Positions 48,415 to 58,365 of a stretch of 64,000 nt of DNA are shown piece by piece. Every line of letters begins with the position of its first letter. Position 1 is the stretch's first letter. A model generated the notes under the pieces. That model saw only the letters and a list, made by a program, of their open reading frames with translations. It was not told where the DNA came from and made no database searches. The stretch is taken from positions 1-64,000 of the forward strand of contig CAZGJA010000079.1 of assembly GCA_964526695.1 (NCBI GenBank), read 5' to 3'. The stretch comes from JABWBH01 sp964526695. GTDB lineage: Bacteria > Planctomycetota > Phycisphaerae > UBA1845. The position numbers were made by a program, and so were the translations under genes.

Positions 48415-50874
48415 CTACCGCGGCCTGGTCCACACCCCGCGATCGTTGCCGCCACCTCCCACTGAAGGCAAAGGCGTCGAGTCGAACGAGCGCGTCTTCG
48501 GGGCATCCGCCGAGCCGGGCGCGGAGACTTCGGATGTGGAGGGAACGCCGCCGGACGCACGTCCGTTCGCCTTCTCCCGGTCCGCCTGAGTCTGGAAAAA
48601 CTTGGCGAGCAGCGCCGCGTTCCCGCCGGTTACGACGGCGGCCTGCTGGTAGTCCTGCAACGCGTCTTCAAGCCGACCCAGCTCCCGCTCGCAATCGCCG
48701 CGGATCACCAGCGCGTCGACGTTCTTCGGGTCTTCCGCCAGCACCTTCGTCAACTCTTCCGTCGCCGCCGAATGGTCGCGGCGCTGCGCATGCGCCAGGG
48801 CGTGTCCCACGCGGCAAAGTGCGGAATCCGGCGCGAGGTCCATCGCCGTCTCGAACGCCTTCAGCGCGCTTTCCGCATCCTTGCCGAGGATGTCGGCCAG
48901 CCCCTTCATCGCGTGCGCGACGTGAAGATCCTGCTGAAGCTCGATGGCCGCGCGGATGTCCGCCTGCGCGGTTTCGGTCGAACCGGCCATCAGCGACGCC
49001 AGCCCACGCACGAGCCGCGCGTACGGATCGTCAGGCCGTGCCGCGATCAACGCCGTCGCGTCGGCGGCCATCAATTCGTATTTGCCCGTCTTTCCATACA
49101 GCACGGCGCGCACGTACAGCGCCGCGGCGTCGGAGGCGTTTTCCGAAAGCAGCACGTTCGTCAGGATATTGATGTCGAACGTCGGGTTGGTGCTTTGCAG
49201 CGCATCGAACAGCGTTTCGCTGCGACGATCCGAATCCGTTGGGTCGACCATGAACAGCACTTCGCTCAGCGGCCCGGCGTTGCGAAAAATCTCCACCGAG
49301 GCCGCCCGACACAGGCTCTGCACGGTGCCGAACTCCAGCCCCGCGGCGCCGAAGCCCAGCACGCTGATCAGCGGCTGCGTCAAGCCGGACGCATGTTCCG
49401 CCAGGCCGGAAGCCTGCTCCGCCAGCGCCGGGGCGTTCTTGTCGGCGATGTCCTTGGCCACCTCGAACACCTTGGATTCGGCGGGAAACAGCCCGGCGAT
49501 CAGCTTGCCCAGCGGATCGGCCGATACGTTGCCCACTTCACCCGTCGCGCCGTTCGGCGGCGGCGGCGGCCCGTTATCTCCCGGAGGCGTCTGAGGTCGC
49601 GCGCCGGGCGGTCGCAGCCCGTTCTCGCGCGGGCCCGCGTCACGGCGCGCCTCCTGCCGTGTCTCCATTCGCCGGATCGTCGCACCCTGCCGCCAAATGA
49701 CCAACACCGAGACCAGCGCCAGCAGCGCCAATCCGATCAGCGCCGCGCCGGCGCGATTGCGGTTCACCAGCCGCCGCGTGCGCTCCACCAGGCCGATGCG
49801 CGTCGCACGAATCCGGCCGGCCGACAGGAACGCGCGCAGGTCATCTCGAAACTCTCCCGCCGACGCGTAGCGCCGCTGCTTCTCGCGTTCCAGCCCCTTC
49901 AGGCAGATCGTCTCCAGGTCCGGCGGGATCGCGGGATTGATCGACCGCGGCTCGCGCATCTCGCCCGTCAGGATCTGCGTGATCACCGTCTCCCGCGTCT
50001 TGCCGGAAAACGGCGGCTCCAACGTGAGCCACTCGAACATCGTGGCCGCCAGCGAGTACACGTCGCAGCGCTGATCCACGACGCTGTCGCCGCGAATCTG
50101 CTCCGGCGCCATATACAGCGGCGAGCCGACGACCTCGCTGGTCATCGTGATGCCCGGCTGCTCCAGCACGCGCGCCAGGCCGAAGTCCGTAATGAGCAAT
50201 CGCCCGTCACGGCTGAGAATCAGGTTGTGCGGCTTGATGTCGCGGTGGACGACGCCCTGCTGATGCGCGTAGTCCAGCGCGTCTGCGATTCGCGCGAGGT
50301 GCTCGGCGATGCGCTCGTAGCGCCCGCCGCTGGGCAGGTGCATGTCCGACCCGGCAAGAATCACGCCCGTGTCCGACGCCGTCAGCGAGCCGGCGCGCGC
50401 CGAACTCGATACGCCTGATGACGTGCGCGGCAGCACGCGCGTCATATCGAGGTCTTCGTCCGAGGCTTCAAACCCGAGCTTCTGCCGCTCTTCGCGGATC
50501 AGCTCGCTGAGGCTCTGACCCTCGATCATCTCCATCGCGTAGTAGTAGGTGCTGTTCTCCTCGCCGAGGGCGAAGATCGGGACGATGTGCGGGTGATGGA
50601 GCTTGGCGGCGGCCTGCGCTTCGCGCTGGAACCGGGCGATGCTGGCGCGGCTTCCGGCGATGTGCGGCGCCAGCACCTTCAGCGCGACGAGGCGCCGCAA
50701 GGAGCGTTGCCACGCCTTGTACACCGTGCCCATGCCGCCGCGACCGATGACCTCGCGCAGCTCGAACTCGCCGATCACCTGCCCGGGGCGCACCGTGCCC
50801 CCGAACAGCGCATCGCTGCTCGATACGCCTACCGCGTCGCCACCGCCGGGCGTCAGTTCGTTGCTTGCGACCAT
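48415..50874 (-). CDS. Ser/Thr protein kinase with activation-loop-proximal insertion and TPR tail
   Basis: An 819-residue kinase. GRGGMGTVYKA (44-54), K66, HRDIKPHN (210-217) and DFG (230-232). A Ser/Ala-rich insertion of about 50-60 residues (about 127-187, SSGVSSSARAGSLTASD) sits between the hinge and the catalytic loop, unlike ordinary Hanks kinases. A membrane helix (about 395-415) is followed by a Pro-rich linker and TPR-like repeats (about 620-790). The ATG at 50874 has AGGAG close upstream. No sigma factor is adjacent. Confidence 0.88.
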   Translation of the reverse strand: MVASNELTPGGGDAVGVSSSDALFGGTVRPGQVIGEFELREVIGRGGMGTVYKAWQRSLRRLVALKVLAPHIAGSRASIARFQREAQAAAKLHHPHIVPIFALGEENSTYYYAMEMIEGQSLSELIREERQKLGFEASDEDLDMTRVLPRTSSGVSSSARAGSLTASDTGVILAGSDMHLPSGGRYERIAEHLARIADALDYAHQQGVVHRDIKPHNLILSRDGRLLITDFGLARVLEQPGITMTSEVVGSPLYMAPEQIRGDSVVDQRCDVYSLAATMFEWLTLEPPFSGKTRETVITQILTGEMREPRSINPAIPPDLETICLKGLEREKQRRYASAGEFRDDLRAFLSAGRIRATRIGLVERTRRLVNRNRAGAALIGLALLALVSVLVIWRQGATIRRMETRQEARRDAGPRENGLRPPGARPQTPPGDNGPPPPPNGATGEVGNVSADPLGKLIAGLFPAESKVFEVAKDIADKNAPALAEQASGLAEHASGLTQPLISVLGFGAAGLEFGTVQSLCRAASVEIFRNAGPLSEVLFMVDPTDSDRRSETLFDALQSTNPTFDINILTNVLLSENASDAAALYVRAVLYGKTGKYELMAADATALIAARPDDPYARLVRGLASLMAGSTETAQADIRAAIELQQDLHVAHAMKGLADILGKDAESALKAFETAMDLAPDSALCRVGHALAHAQRRDHSAATEELTKVLAEDPKNVDALVIRGDCERELGRLEDALQDYQQAAVVTGGNAALLAKFFQTQADREKANGRASGGVPSTSEVSAPGSADAPKTRSFDSTPLPSVGGGGNDRGVWTRPR

Positions 50875-51311
50875 GTTCTCCTGCGCTTCAGCGTGGCCTG
50901 CCTCATGAAGGACGCCCCGGCCTCCTGCCGGTCTGTCAAAAAATGTCGAGTCGCGGGCCAACGCATCAGATGCGGCAGGCTCCCGACTCTCGCGCCCTTC
51001 GATGCGGTCTGGACCGCCCTCTATAGGTTCGCTCGCCGCGGCGAGTTATGCCATGAGAGGAATGCACAACGATTATAACCGAACTTGCAGTTGGGGGATG
51101 TCCCGCGCCAAGAGGTTGGACCGGACGGCGCGCCCGGACGTTAGCGGCTGCAAAGCAGCCTGATTGAAAAACGATGCAACCTATTGCTCAACATGATGTT
51201 GCAACGTTTCAATCCGGGGCCACCCCCAGCCACAAGCAAGGGCAAACCGAATCTCAGCAGCAAGCGAGACGCAGCTTTGGGGGTGCCGGTTCGACGCTGA
51301 GAACGCTGCCA
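50875..51311. other. Intergenic region, possible promoter only
   Basis: About 437 bp between the kinase and the carbonic-anhydrase-like gene. A perfect TATAAT on the minus strand (51072-51077) could drive the kinase, with no good -35. No RNA gene, ORF of known family or strong hairpin seen. Confidence 0.4.
51072..51077 (-). promoter_or_regulatory. TATAAT -10 candidate for the third kinase
   Basis: A perfect -10 about 200 bp upstream of the kinase ATG at 50874; the -35 at the correct spacing does not fit consensus. Confidence 0.3.
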
Positions 51312-51854
51312 TCAACTCCGTTGGACAGGGATCGTCGAAGCTGCGTTGGGATAGACGCCCTCTCCGTGGCGTTTCCCGAGTCGTTGATAGGTTTGTATCA
51401 CTTGGGCAACATAGGCGGACTCCTGCTCGGTCACGTCCCGGACGACCTTCGCCGGCAGACCCATCACCACCTTGCCCGCCGGCACCACCGTTCCCGGCGT
51501 CACCAGCGCGCACGCGCCGATCAGACAGCCTTCGCCGATGATGCAGCCATCGAGCACGACGGCGCCCGTTCCGATGAGCGAGCCACGACCCACGCGCCGG
51601 CAATGCACGACCGCGCGATGGCCGATCGACACGTCGTCCTCGATGTCCAGCGGCACGCCCGTCTGCGTGTGAATGATCGTCCCGTCCTGCACGTTGACGC
51701 GCGAGCCGATGCGGATGGCCGACACGTCGCCGCGGATCATCACGTGGTGCATGATGGTCACGTCATCGCCGATCGTGACCTCGCCGCCGACGTATGCCGT
51801 GGGCGCGATGTACACGTTGGCTCCCAGGATCGGCCGAACCACTCCGTCGCCCAT
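51312..51854 (-). CDS. Gamma-class carbonic-anhydrase-like hexapeptide protein
   Basis: A left-handed beta-helix protein of 180 residues with hexapeptide repeats. The metal-binding histidines fit the gamma-CA set: H62 (VQDGTIIH), H79 (IGH) and H84 (VVH). GGAGG is 9 nt upstream of the ATG. Family members may be carbonic anhydrases or acetyltransferase-like; activity is uncertain. It is read inside a longer meaningless frame, and the gene start at 51854 is not the ORF start. Confidence 0.85.
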   Translation of the reverse strand: MGDGVVRPILGANVYIAPTAYVGGEVTIGDDVTIMHHVMIRGDVSAIRIGSRVNVQDGTIIHTQTGVPLDIEDDVSIGHRAVVHCRRVGRGSLIGTGAVVLDGCIIGEGCLIGACALVTPGTVVPAGKVVMGLPAKVVRDVTEQESAYVAQVIQTYQRLGKRHGEGVYPNAASTIPVQRS

Positions 51855-51982
51855 GTGCACCTGCCTCCGCTTCAACTCGAACGTCGGCCGGCTTGATCTC
51901 CGGCTCACCTGCCCGTCCGCTCCCTTACGGTCGCGGCTCTGACAGGACGCAATCCCCACGAGGCGCCAAGCCCGTGCGCGCC

Positions 51983-52906
51983 TCACGCCGCCGGTCGCGC
52001 CAGCAGCACGTCGCCGATCGTCGCCGCTGCCAGCACGCAACTGACCACGCCGTTGATGGTGAAGAAAGCCACATTCACCCGCGTGTAATCCCCCGGGCGC
52101 ACGAGGGCGTTTTCCACCACGAGCAGAACCGCCGCCGCCGCAACCCCCGCGTAGTACAACATCCCCAGCTTGCCGACAAATCCCAGCGCCACCAGCGCCG
52201 CCAGCGCGCAGGCGTGCATCGCCTTCGTGAGTGCCAGCGCCCTGGCAGCTCCGAGCCGCGCCGGCAGGCTGTGCAGCCCGTCGCGCCGATCGACCTCGAT
52301 GTCCTGACAGGCGTAAATGATGTCGAACCCCCCGATCCAGCAGGTCACGGTCAGCGCCAGCAGCAGCGCCTCCCACCCCAGCGACGCCGGGTGAATCGCC
52401 AGCCACGCGGCCGCGGGGGCGAGTCCGATCCCCGCGCCCAGCCACACGTGCGACCATCGGGTGATCCGCTTCGCAAACGAGTAGCCGCACAGCACCAGCA
52501 GTACCGGAAGCGCCAGCCGCACGGGCCAGGGGTTTGCGTACGCGAGGTTGAACGTCGCGCACGCCGCGACGAACAGCGCCGCGCTGAGCGCGAGCATCAT
52601 CCACGCCGCGGCTCGCGTGAGCCGCCCCGTCGGCAGCGGGCGATTCTGTGTGCGCGGGTTGCGCGCGTCGATGGCCACGTCCGCAAGCCGGTTGAACGTC
52701 ATGGCCGCGCTCCGCGCCGCCACCATGCACAGCACGATCAGCCCCATCTGTCCCCACGCGGGCAGACCGCGCCCGGGAATGTTGCGTCCCGCAAGAAACG
52801 TGGCCATGAGCGCGAAAGGCAGCGCGAAGACGGAGTGCGAGAGCTTGACCATCTCCGCCCACACGCCCACCGGCGTCCACCAGCTTGACCGGATCGCTTC
52901 CACCAC
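51983..52906 (-). CDS. UbiA-family prenyltransferase
   Basis: A membrane prenyltransferase of 307 residues, probably 4-hydroxybenzoate or a related aromatic acceptor type. The first Asp-rich motif is NRLADVAIDARNPRTQNRP (72-90), with D76 and D80 arranged as in the NDxxDxxxD set. The second is YACQDIEVDRRDG. About 8-9 helices. GTG at 52906 is chosen over ATG at 52852 because GGAG precedes it and because it leaves a normal N-terminal segment. The long upstream frame is repeat-derived. Confidence 0.85.
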   Translation of the reverse strand: MVEAIRSSWWTPVGVWAEMVKLSHSVFALPFALMATFLAGRNIPGRGLPAWGQMGLIVLCMVAARSAAMTFNRLADVAIDARNPRTQNRPLPTGRLTRAAAWMMLALSAALFVAACATFNLAYANPWPVRLALPVLLVLCGYSFAKRITRWSHVWLGAGIGLAPAAAWLAIHPASLGWEALLLALTVTCWIGGFDIIYACQDIEVDRRDGLHSLPARLGAARALALTKAMHACALAALVALGFVGKLGMLYYAGVAAAAVLLVVENALVRPGDYTRVNVAFFTINGVVSCVLAAATIGDVLLARPAA

Positions 52907-53005
52907 GTTTGCTCCGAAAGAACGGCACTCGAGGATATGAAAAGCCTGTTGCAAGCGCTCGATCAACAAGCCCAAGTGAGACGAACCTGAGTGCAATAAG
53001 TCCAA

Positions 53006-53111
53006 GTGTGGCACCGGTTTCCAACCGGTGTCTGCAGCACAGGTTTCCCAACCTGTGCGTGTGGCACCGGTTTCCAACCGGTGAGTGTAGCACAGGTTTC
53101 CCAACCTGTGC
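53006..53111. repeat. Composite palindromic repeat array, two A-B dimers
   Basis: A units have GTGTGGCA then CCGGTTTCCAACCGG; B units have CAGCACAGGTTTCCCAACCTG-type arms. Order A-B-A-B over about 106 bp (A at 53006-53030 and 53059-53083; B at 53034-53058 and 53084-53111). Each unit is a perfect palindrome around a TTCC loop. This lies between the UbiA and CPBP genes and accounts for the start of the misleading long ORFs through here. Confidence 0.9.
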
Positions 53112-53129
53112 TGAAACGATCTTCAAACT

Positions 53130-54236
53130 CTACGAAGCAGCGCCACTCTGCATCGCCATGTACAACATCGCGAACTGCGAGAAGTCAAACAGCGCATGGG
53201 CCACGATCGCCGGAACAATCGAACGCCGCCATATGGTCACCAGGCTGAACGCCAGCGACAACATCGCGATCACCGGCAACGCCACCGCCACCTGCTCGAA
53301 CGCGTGCAGCGCCGTGAACACCGCCGTGCTCACCAGCACCGCGGGGATCCAGCTCCCAAAGCACCGCCTCAGCCGCGGCATCAGGAAGCCGCGGAAAACC
53401 AGCTCCTCATAAAACCCGACCAGGATCGCCAGCCACAGGAAACCCGCAAGGCTCAGGTCGGGCAGCATGTCGTGCAGCTTGCCCTGATTCGCCTCCATTT
53501 GCTCTTGCAGTTCCGGCACGCAGAGCATCACGATGACCACGAATGCCAGCAGAAAACCGTACACGACACCGCACACCCCGATGCCCAGCAGCCCGTTCAG
53601 CGCCAGCCGTCGCACGGTCATCCCGACGGCCGCAACACGCTGGCCCCGAACACGGCACAACAACAGTATGAGCAGCGTCAGCAGCCCCGCCCGCACCGTC
53701 AGCATCGGCAACAGCCAGGGCTTCAATGCGGCCATGTCCAGCTCGCCGTCCGCATCCAGCGGAGCGCCATCCAGCACCGCCATGCCAATCCACAGCGCGA
53801 TCTCCATCATCAGCGCCGCCGCCACGAGAATCCCCGCATCCGCCAGCGCCGCCCACCGGCCCGTCCGCTTCAGCAACATCGGATCGTGGTCGTCAGCGGG
53901 GGAGGCTGTCCACGGAACCGGCGCCTCGATCGGCCACGCGCTCCCGCCGGCAAAGGCGCCATCCGGGCGTGGTTGGATCTCGAAAGAAGCCGCGCTCGGC
54001 GGAAATCCGGATTGATGCTGCAGGACATCGACGCCTGCATGCGCGACACCCGGCTCATGCGGTAGGCCGTCGGCGCCAAGAGGCGCGAAACCGGGCAACG
54101 ACAGCGGTCGTGCCCACGGCACGATTACAACGCGCGCGGGGGGCTCGCCGACTGGCTGCGGCGCGAGCGAACGCGACTCCGCATCACCGGGAGCGGGCTG
54201 TTCCGTGGTATCGTCGGGTTCGCGTGGATAGTCCAA
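53130..54236 (-). CDS. CPBP/CAAX-type intramembrane metalloprotease
   Basis: About 368 residues. The N-terminal about 120 are Pro-rich cytoplasmic; then about seven helices with the catalytic motifs FYEELVFRGFLMPR, TALHAFEQ and AHALFDFSQ, matching the E-E-x3-R, FxxxH and HxxxD motifs. Substrates of bacterial CPBP proteases are unknown, but may include signal peptides or immunity targets. The start is uncertain: no ATG until residue about 120; TTG at 54236 has GAGAGG upstream and is used here. Confidence 0.78.
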   Translation of the reverse strand: MDYPREPDDTTEQPAPGDAESRSLAPQPVGEPPARVVIVPWARPLSLPGFAPLGADGLPHEPGVAHAGVDVLQHQSGFPPSAASFEIQPRPDGAFAGGSAWPIEAPVPWTASPADDHDPMLLKRTGRWAALADAGILVAAALMMEIALWIGMAVLDGAPLDADGELDMAALKPWLLPMLTVRAGLLTLLILLLCRVRGQRVAAVGMTVRRLALNGLLGIGVCGVVYGFLLAFVVIVMLCVPELQEQMEANQGKLHDMLPDLSLAGFLWLAILVGFYEELVFRGFLMPRLRRCFGSWIPAVLVSTAVFTALHAFEQVAVALPVIAMLSLAFSLVTIWRRSIVPAIVAHALFDFSQFAMLYMAMQSGAAS

Positions 54237-54348
54237 GCCTGCCTGCCGCCTCTCACGACATCGGTGCGATTCGCCCAAAGCTGCTTACGGATTGTAACCC
54301 ATGCTCCGCAGCAACCCAAGTCTTGTTTCCGCAAGCATCGACCGTGGA

Positions 54349-54371
54349 AACCCTCGCTTGCGCTTCGGGTT
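54349..54371. repeat. Short palindromic sequence
   Basis: AACCCTCGCTTGCGCTTCGG then GTT (54349-54371), with complementary AACCC and GGGTT ends. It lies in the 276-bp spacer between the CPBP and ACR3 genes, where nothing else is seen. It resembles dispersed repeats but occurs once here. Confidence 0.35.
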
Positions 54372-54512
54372 CGGAAAGGCGAGTCAGCCCAGCAATCAGA
54401 ACCCAAAGCGCAACGGAGGGCGACGTTTGTCAGAACCGCATGGGAGGAGCGTGCCGATCATTACCGGCTCGGGTTGCGCTCATGGCGGCAGTGCCGCTCG
54501 GCGCACGCAGCC

Positions 54513-55664
<1,152 letters not shown>

Positions 55665-55674
55665 GCCCGTCGCC

Positions 55675-56370
55675 TCAAGAGAACAGCAGCAACACCCCCA
55701 CCAGCAGAATCAACGCGCCGGCCACCCGGCGCAGCACGTCGGCGCTGCGCGTCCAGCCGCGTGAGTCGGCCAGCCGCTGCACCAGACCCATCGAGGTTCC
55801 GCCGATCAGCACCAGTCCGCAATGACCCAGACTGTACGCCACGAGCAGGACCGCCCCAAACGCCGCCCCACTCAGCGGCACCACCGCCAGCAGCGCCAGC
55901 AGCACCGGTCCCGCGCAAGGCAGCGACACCAGCCCGAACAGCAACCCCAGCAGCAGCGCGCCCACAAGCCCCTTCCGCTTCGGTTGGACGCCGGCCGGCG
56001 CCGGAATGCGCACGTGCAGCAGCCCGATCAGGTGAGCGCCCATCAGCAGGCAGACGCCCGCCGCCACGTACGTCCACGCACTCGCCTTCAGCACCGAGCC
56101 GGCCGCCCACGCCGCCAGGAACAGCACCGCGAACATGATCGTCAGCCCGACGCTGAATGCCAGCGAAAGTGCAAACGATCGCCCCACGCCGCGCGACTCC
56201 TGCCCCGCCACGTAGCCGACCATCAGCGGCACCATCGCCAGCACGCACGGGTTCGCGGCCGTCAGCAACCCGCCGACGAACGCGGCCAGCGGCGCGAGCC
56301 AGGGGTTGCTCTGCACGACCTGCGCGAGGTTTTCGGAGAAGGACTCGAACATCGCGATGTCTTCTGTCAC
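55675..56370 (-). CDS. CcdA/DsbD-like thiol transporter
   Basis: A 231-residue, six-helix protein. The redox pair is C42 (ANPCVLAMVPL) and C152 (LPCAGPV). Moves reducing equivalents from cytosolic thioredoxin across the membrane. The GTG at 56370 overlaps the ABC ATPase stop (GTGA); an ATG at 56352 is possible. Its position between ACR3 and the ABC exporter, with thioredoxin-like genes close by, suggests redox supply to periplasmic thiol proteins. Confidence 0.88.
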   Translation of the reverse strand: MTEDIAMFESFSENLAQVVQSNPWLAPLAAFVGGLLTAANPCVLAMVPLMVGYVAGQESRGVGRSFALSLAFSVGLTIMFAVLFLAAWAAGSVLKASAWTYVAAGVCLLMGAHLIGLLHVRIPAPAGVQPKRKGLVGALLLGLLFGLVSLPCAGPVLLALLAVVPLSGAAFGAVLLVAYSLGHCGLVLIGGTSMGLVQRLADSRGWTRSADVLRRVAGALILLVGVLLLFS

Positions 56371-57146
56371 CTCTCAGGGTGTTCCACTTGCGGCGTACCG
56401 GCGTTTCCGGACGGTGCGGAGGAGACGCCCGAAGCGGCGGGGCTTGACGGCCTATACGTCGAAAGGCGAATGACGCCGTCTTCCATTTCGTAGATTGCGT
56501 CGAATACGTCCAGCGTTCGCTGATCATGAGTGACGACGATGACCGCTGCCCCCTGTTCATGCGCGACCTTCCAGAACAGCTCGACGACTTGCCGCCCGAG
56601 CTTTCCGTCCAGAGCGCCGGTCGGCTCGTCGGCGAGCACCACGCTCGGCTTGTTGGCCAGCGCGCGGGCGATGGCGACGCGCTGTTGCTCGCCACCTGAC
56701 AATTCCGGCGGGTAGCCGTGCGAGCGGGCGCCGACACCCAGATAGTGGAGCAACTCGTCGGCGCGCTTGCGCGCCGCCTTGGCAGACAAACCGTTCAGGC
56801 GCATGGGCAGCTCGACATTCTCGCGGGCCGTCAAGAAGCCGATCAAATTGGCCTTCTGGGTGACGTACCCGATGAAGCGCCGCCGGAAGCTCCGAGAGTC
56901 GATCCGAGCGTGGGGTCCGTCGACCACGAGTTGACCTGCGATGTAGATGCGACCCGACGTGGGCAGGTTGATCAGCCCGACTGCGGTCAGAAAGGTGGAC
57001 TTTCCGCCGCCGCTCGGACCGAGCAACGCCACGCATTGTCCAGCTTCGACGTGCACCGTCGCGTCGCGCACCGCAACGACCTCGGTATGGCCGCTGCCGT
57101 ACACCTTGGTGAGTCCCTGTGTCTCAATGGCGAAGTGACTGCTCAT
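56367..57146 (-). CDS. ABC transporter ATP-binding protein, DevA/LolD-like
   Basis: A 259-residue ATPase: Walker A GPSGGGKS (43-50), LSGGEQ (149-154), Walker B with LADEPTGALD, and H at VVTHDQRT. The MacB/LolD subclass is recognised by this layout. The C-terminal about 25 residues are Ser/Pro-rich. It lies between an FtsX-type permease (5 nt) and the CcdA-like gene (4-bp overlap), with a HlyD-type adaptor upstream. Confidence 0.92.
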   Translation of the reverse strand: MSSHFAIETQGLTKVYGSGHTEVVAVRDATVHVEAGQCVALLGPSGGGKSTFLTAVGLINLPTSGRIYIAGQLVVDGPHARIDSRSFRRRFIGYVTQKANLIGFLTARENVELPMRLNGLSAKAARKRADELLHYLGVGARSHGYPPELSGGEQQRVAIARALANKPSVVLADEPTGALDGKLGRQVVELFWKVAHEQGAAVIVVTHDQRTLDVFDAIYEMEDGVIRLSTYRPSSPAASGVSSAPSGNAGTPQVEHPER

Positions 57147-57150
57147 TCCT

Positions 57151-58365
57151 TCATCCCATCAGGGCAGCGTTCGGTTCGACGCGCAGAGCCTTCCAGATTC
57201 CCAGGAAGCTCGCGACCACGGAAATCCCCAGAACAATCAGGCTGAGATTCAAGAGATCGTCTCCGGTGAGCAGGACTCGCCGCGGGAAGTACGGGAACAG
57301 CAATAATCCCAGACCGTAGGCGATCGCGTATCCGAACCCGCCCATGACGACGGCCTGCTGGAGGATCAATCCGAGAATCGTGTGGTTGGGCGCGCCGATG
57401 AGCTTCAACAGCGCGATGTCATGCAGCTTGTCGAGCGTCATGGTGTAGAGGATGAGCGCCATGATGAGCGCGGAGACGATCGTCAGCAGCGTCCGGAACA
57501 GCCCAAGCTGGCGACGAGCCTTCTCGACGACTCCCCGAAGCAGCAGGTCCGACTGCTGCTCCTGCGTGAAAGCCGTGACGTCGGCCCATGAATCCAACGT
57601 CGTCAATACGGCTTGACGGTCCGCGCCGGGTGTCAACCGGGCGATCACCGCACTGACCTGTCCGGGAAGCAGCACCGGTATGTTCGCGGCCAAGCCGCCC
57701 GCACGCTCGATCAGGCCGGGTTCGGTCTGACCCATATCGACTCGTCCCGTCCTTGCGCGACGTGACGCCCGCGCCAGTCGCGTCGCCTCGCCCGGCTCGT
57801 CGAATTGGACCGCGCGCGCGTCCTGCTCAGTGAAGAACGCGAATCCGTTGCCGCCTGTATCGGTCATGCCCTCGGTCTGTCCGACGATTTGATAGACGTC
57901 CTTCCCGAGCCGCAAGCTTTCGCCAAGGCGCAACCCGAGCGAGCGATCGGCGATCATCTGGAAGTGGTTCTGAGTAATCGCACCGCCGCCCCGCAACGGG
58001 AGCCACTCGCCACGATCCACGGGCCAGTCAAGCCCGAGCACGGCCATGCGCAGGGGTTTTCCCCCGCGCTCCCGCTGGAGCGTGTGGTAAACGAATGCCC
58101 GCGCGTTCTCAACGCCGGGCACGGCCGCCACGCGATCCGCAAGCGAGCGCGGCACACGCGAAATCTCTGCGAAGGGGCCGCGCGTCGCACGCTGTACGAT
58201 CCACAAGTCGGCTCCCACGGTGTCCACGAGCAGCGTGGCCTCGTGGACCAAGCCGCGGTAGATGCCGGCCATGCCCATCACGATCATCAACAGCACGCCC
58301 ACGCCCAACGTCGTGAGGGAGAAGCGGCCAACATGGTGGCGGATATCCCGCGAAGCCAGGTTCAT
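57151..58365 (-). CDS. FtsX-like ABC permease, DevC/MacB-like
   Basis: A 404-residue permease: N-terminal helix (about 14-37), a large extracytoplasmic domain (about 40-260), then three C-terminal helices (FRTLLTIVSALIMALILY, VMGGFGYAIAYGLGLLLF and the last, LSLIVLGISVVASFLGIWKA). ATG at 58365 overlaps the HlyD-type stop by 4 bp. Its ATPase follows after 5 nt. Confidence 0.9.
   Translation of the reverse strand: MNLASRDIRHHVGRFSLTTLGVGVLLMIVMGMAGIYRGLVHEATLLVDTVGADLWIVQRATRGPFAEISRVPRSLADRVAAVPGVENARAFVYHTLQRERGGKPLRMAVLGLDWPVDRGEWLPLRGGGAITQNHFQMIADRSLGLRLGESLRLGKDVYQIVGQTEGMTDTGGNGFAFFTEQDARAVQFDEPGEATRLARASRRARTGRVDMGQTEPGLIERAGGLAANIPVLLPGQVSAVIARLTPGADRQAVLTTLDSWADVTAFTQEQQSDLLLRGVVEKARRQLGLFRTLLTIVSALIMALILYTMTLDKLHDIALLKLIGAPNHTILGLILQQAVVMGGFGYAIAYGLGLLLFPYFPRRVLLTGDDLLNLSLIVLGISVVASFLGIWKALRVEPNAALMG

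Noticed and set aside
51312..53126. One long minus-strand ORF of 604 codons
   Set aside because: Its N-terminal two-thirds is out of frame with the UbiA gene and starts in the palindromic array; only the last 180 codons, after an internal ATG with a GGAGG, are the gamma-carbonic-anhydrase gene.
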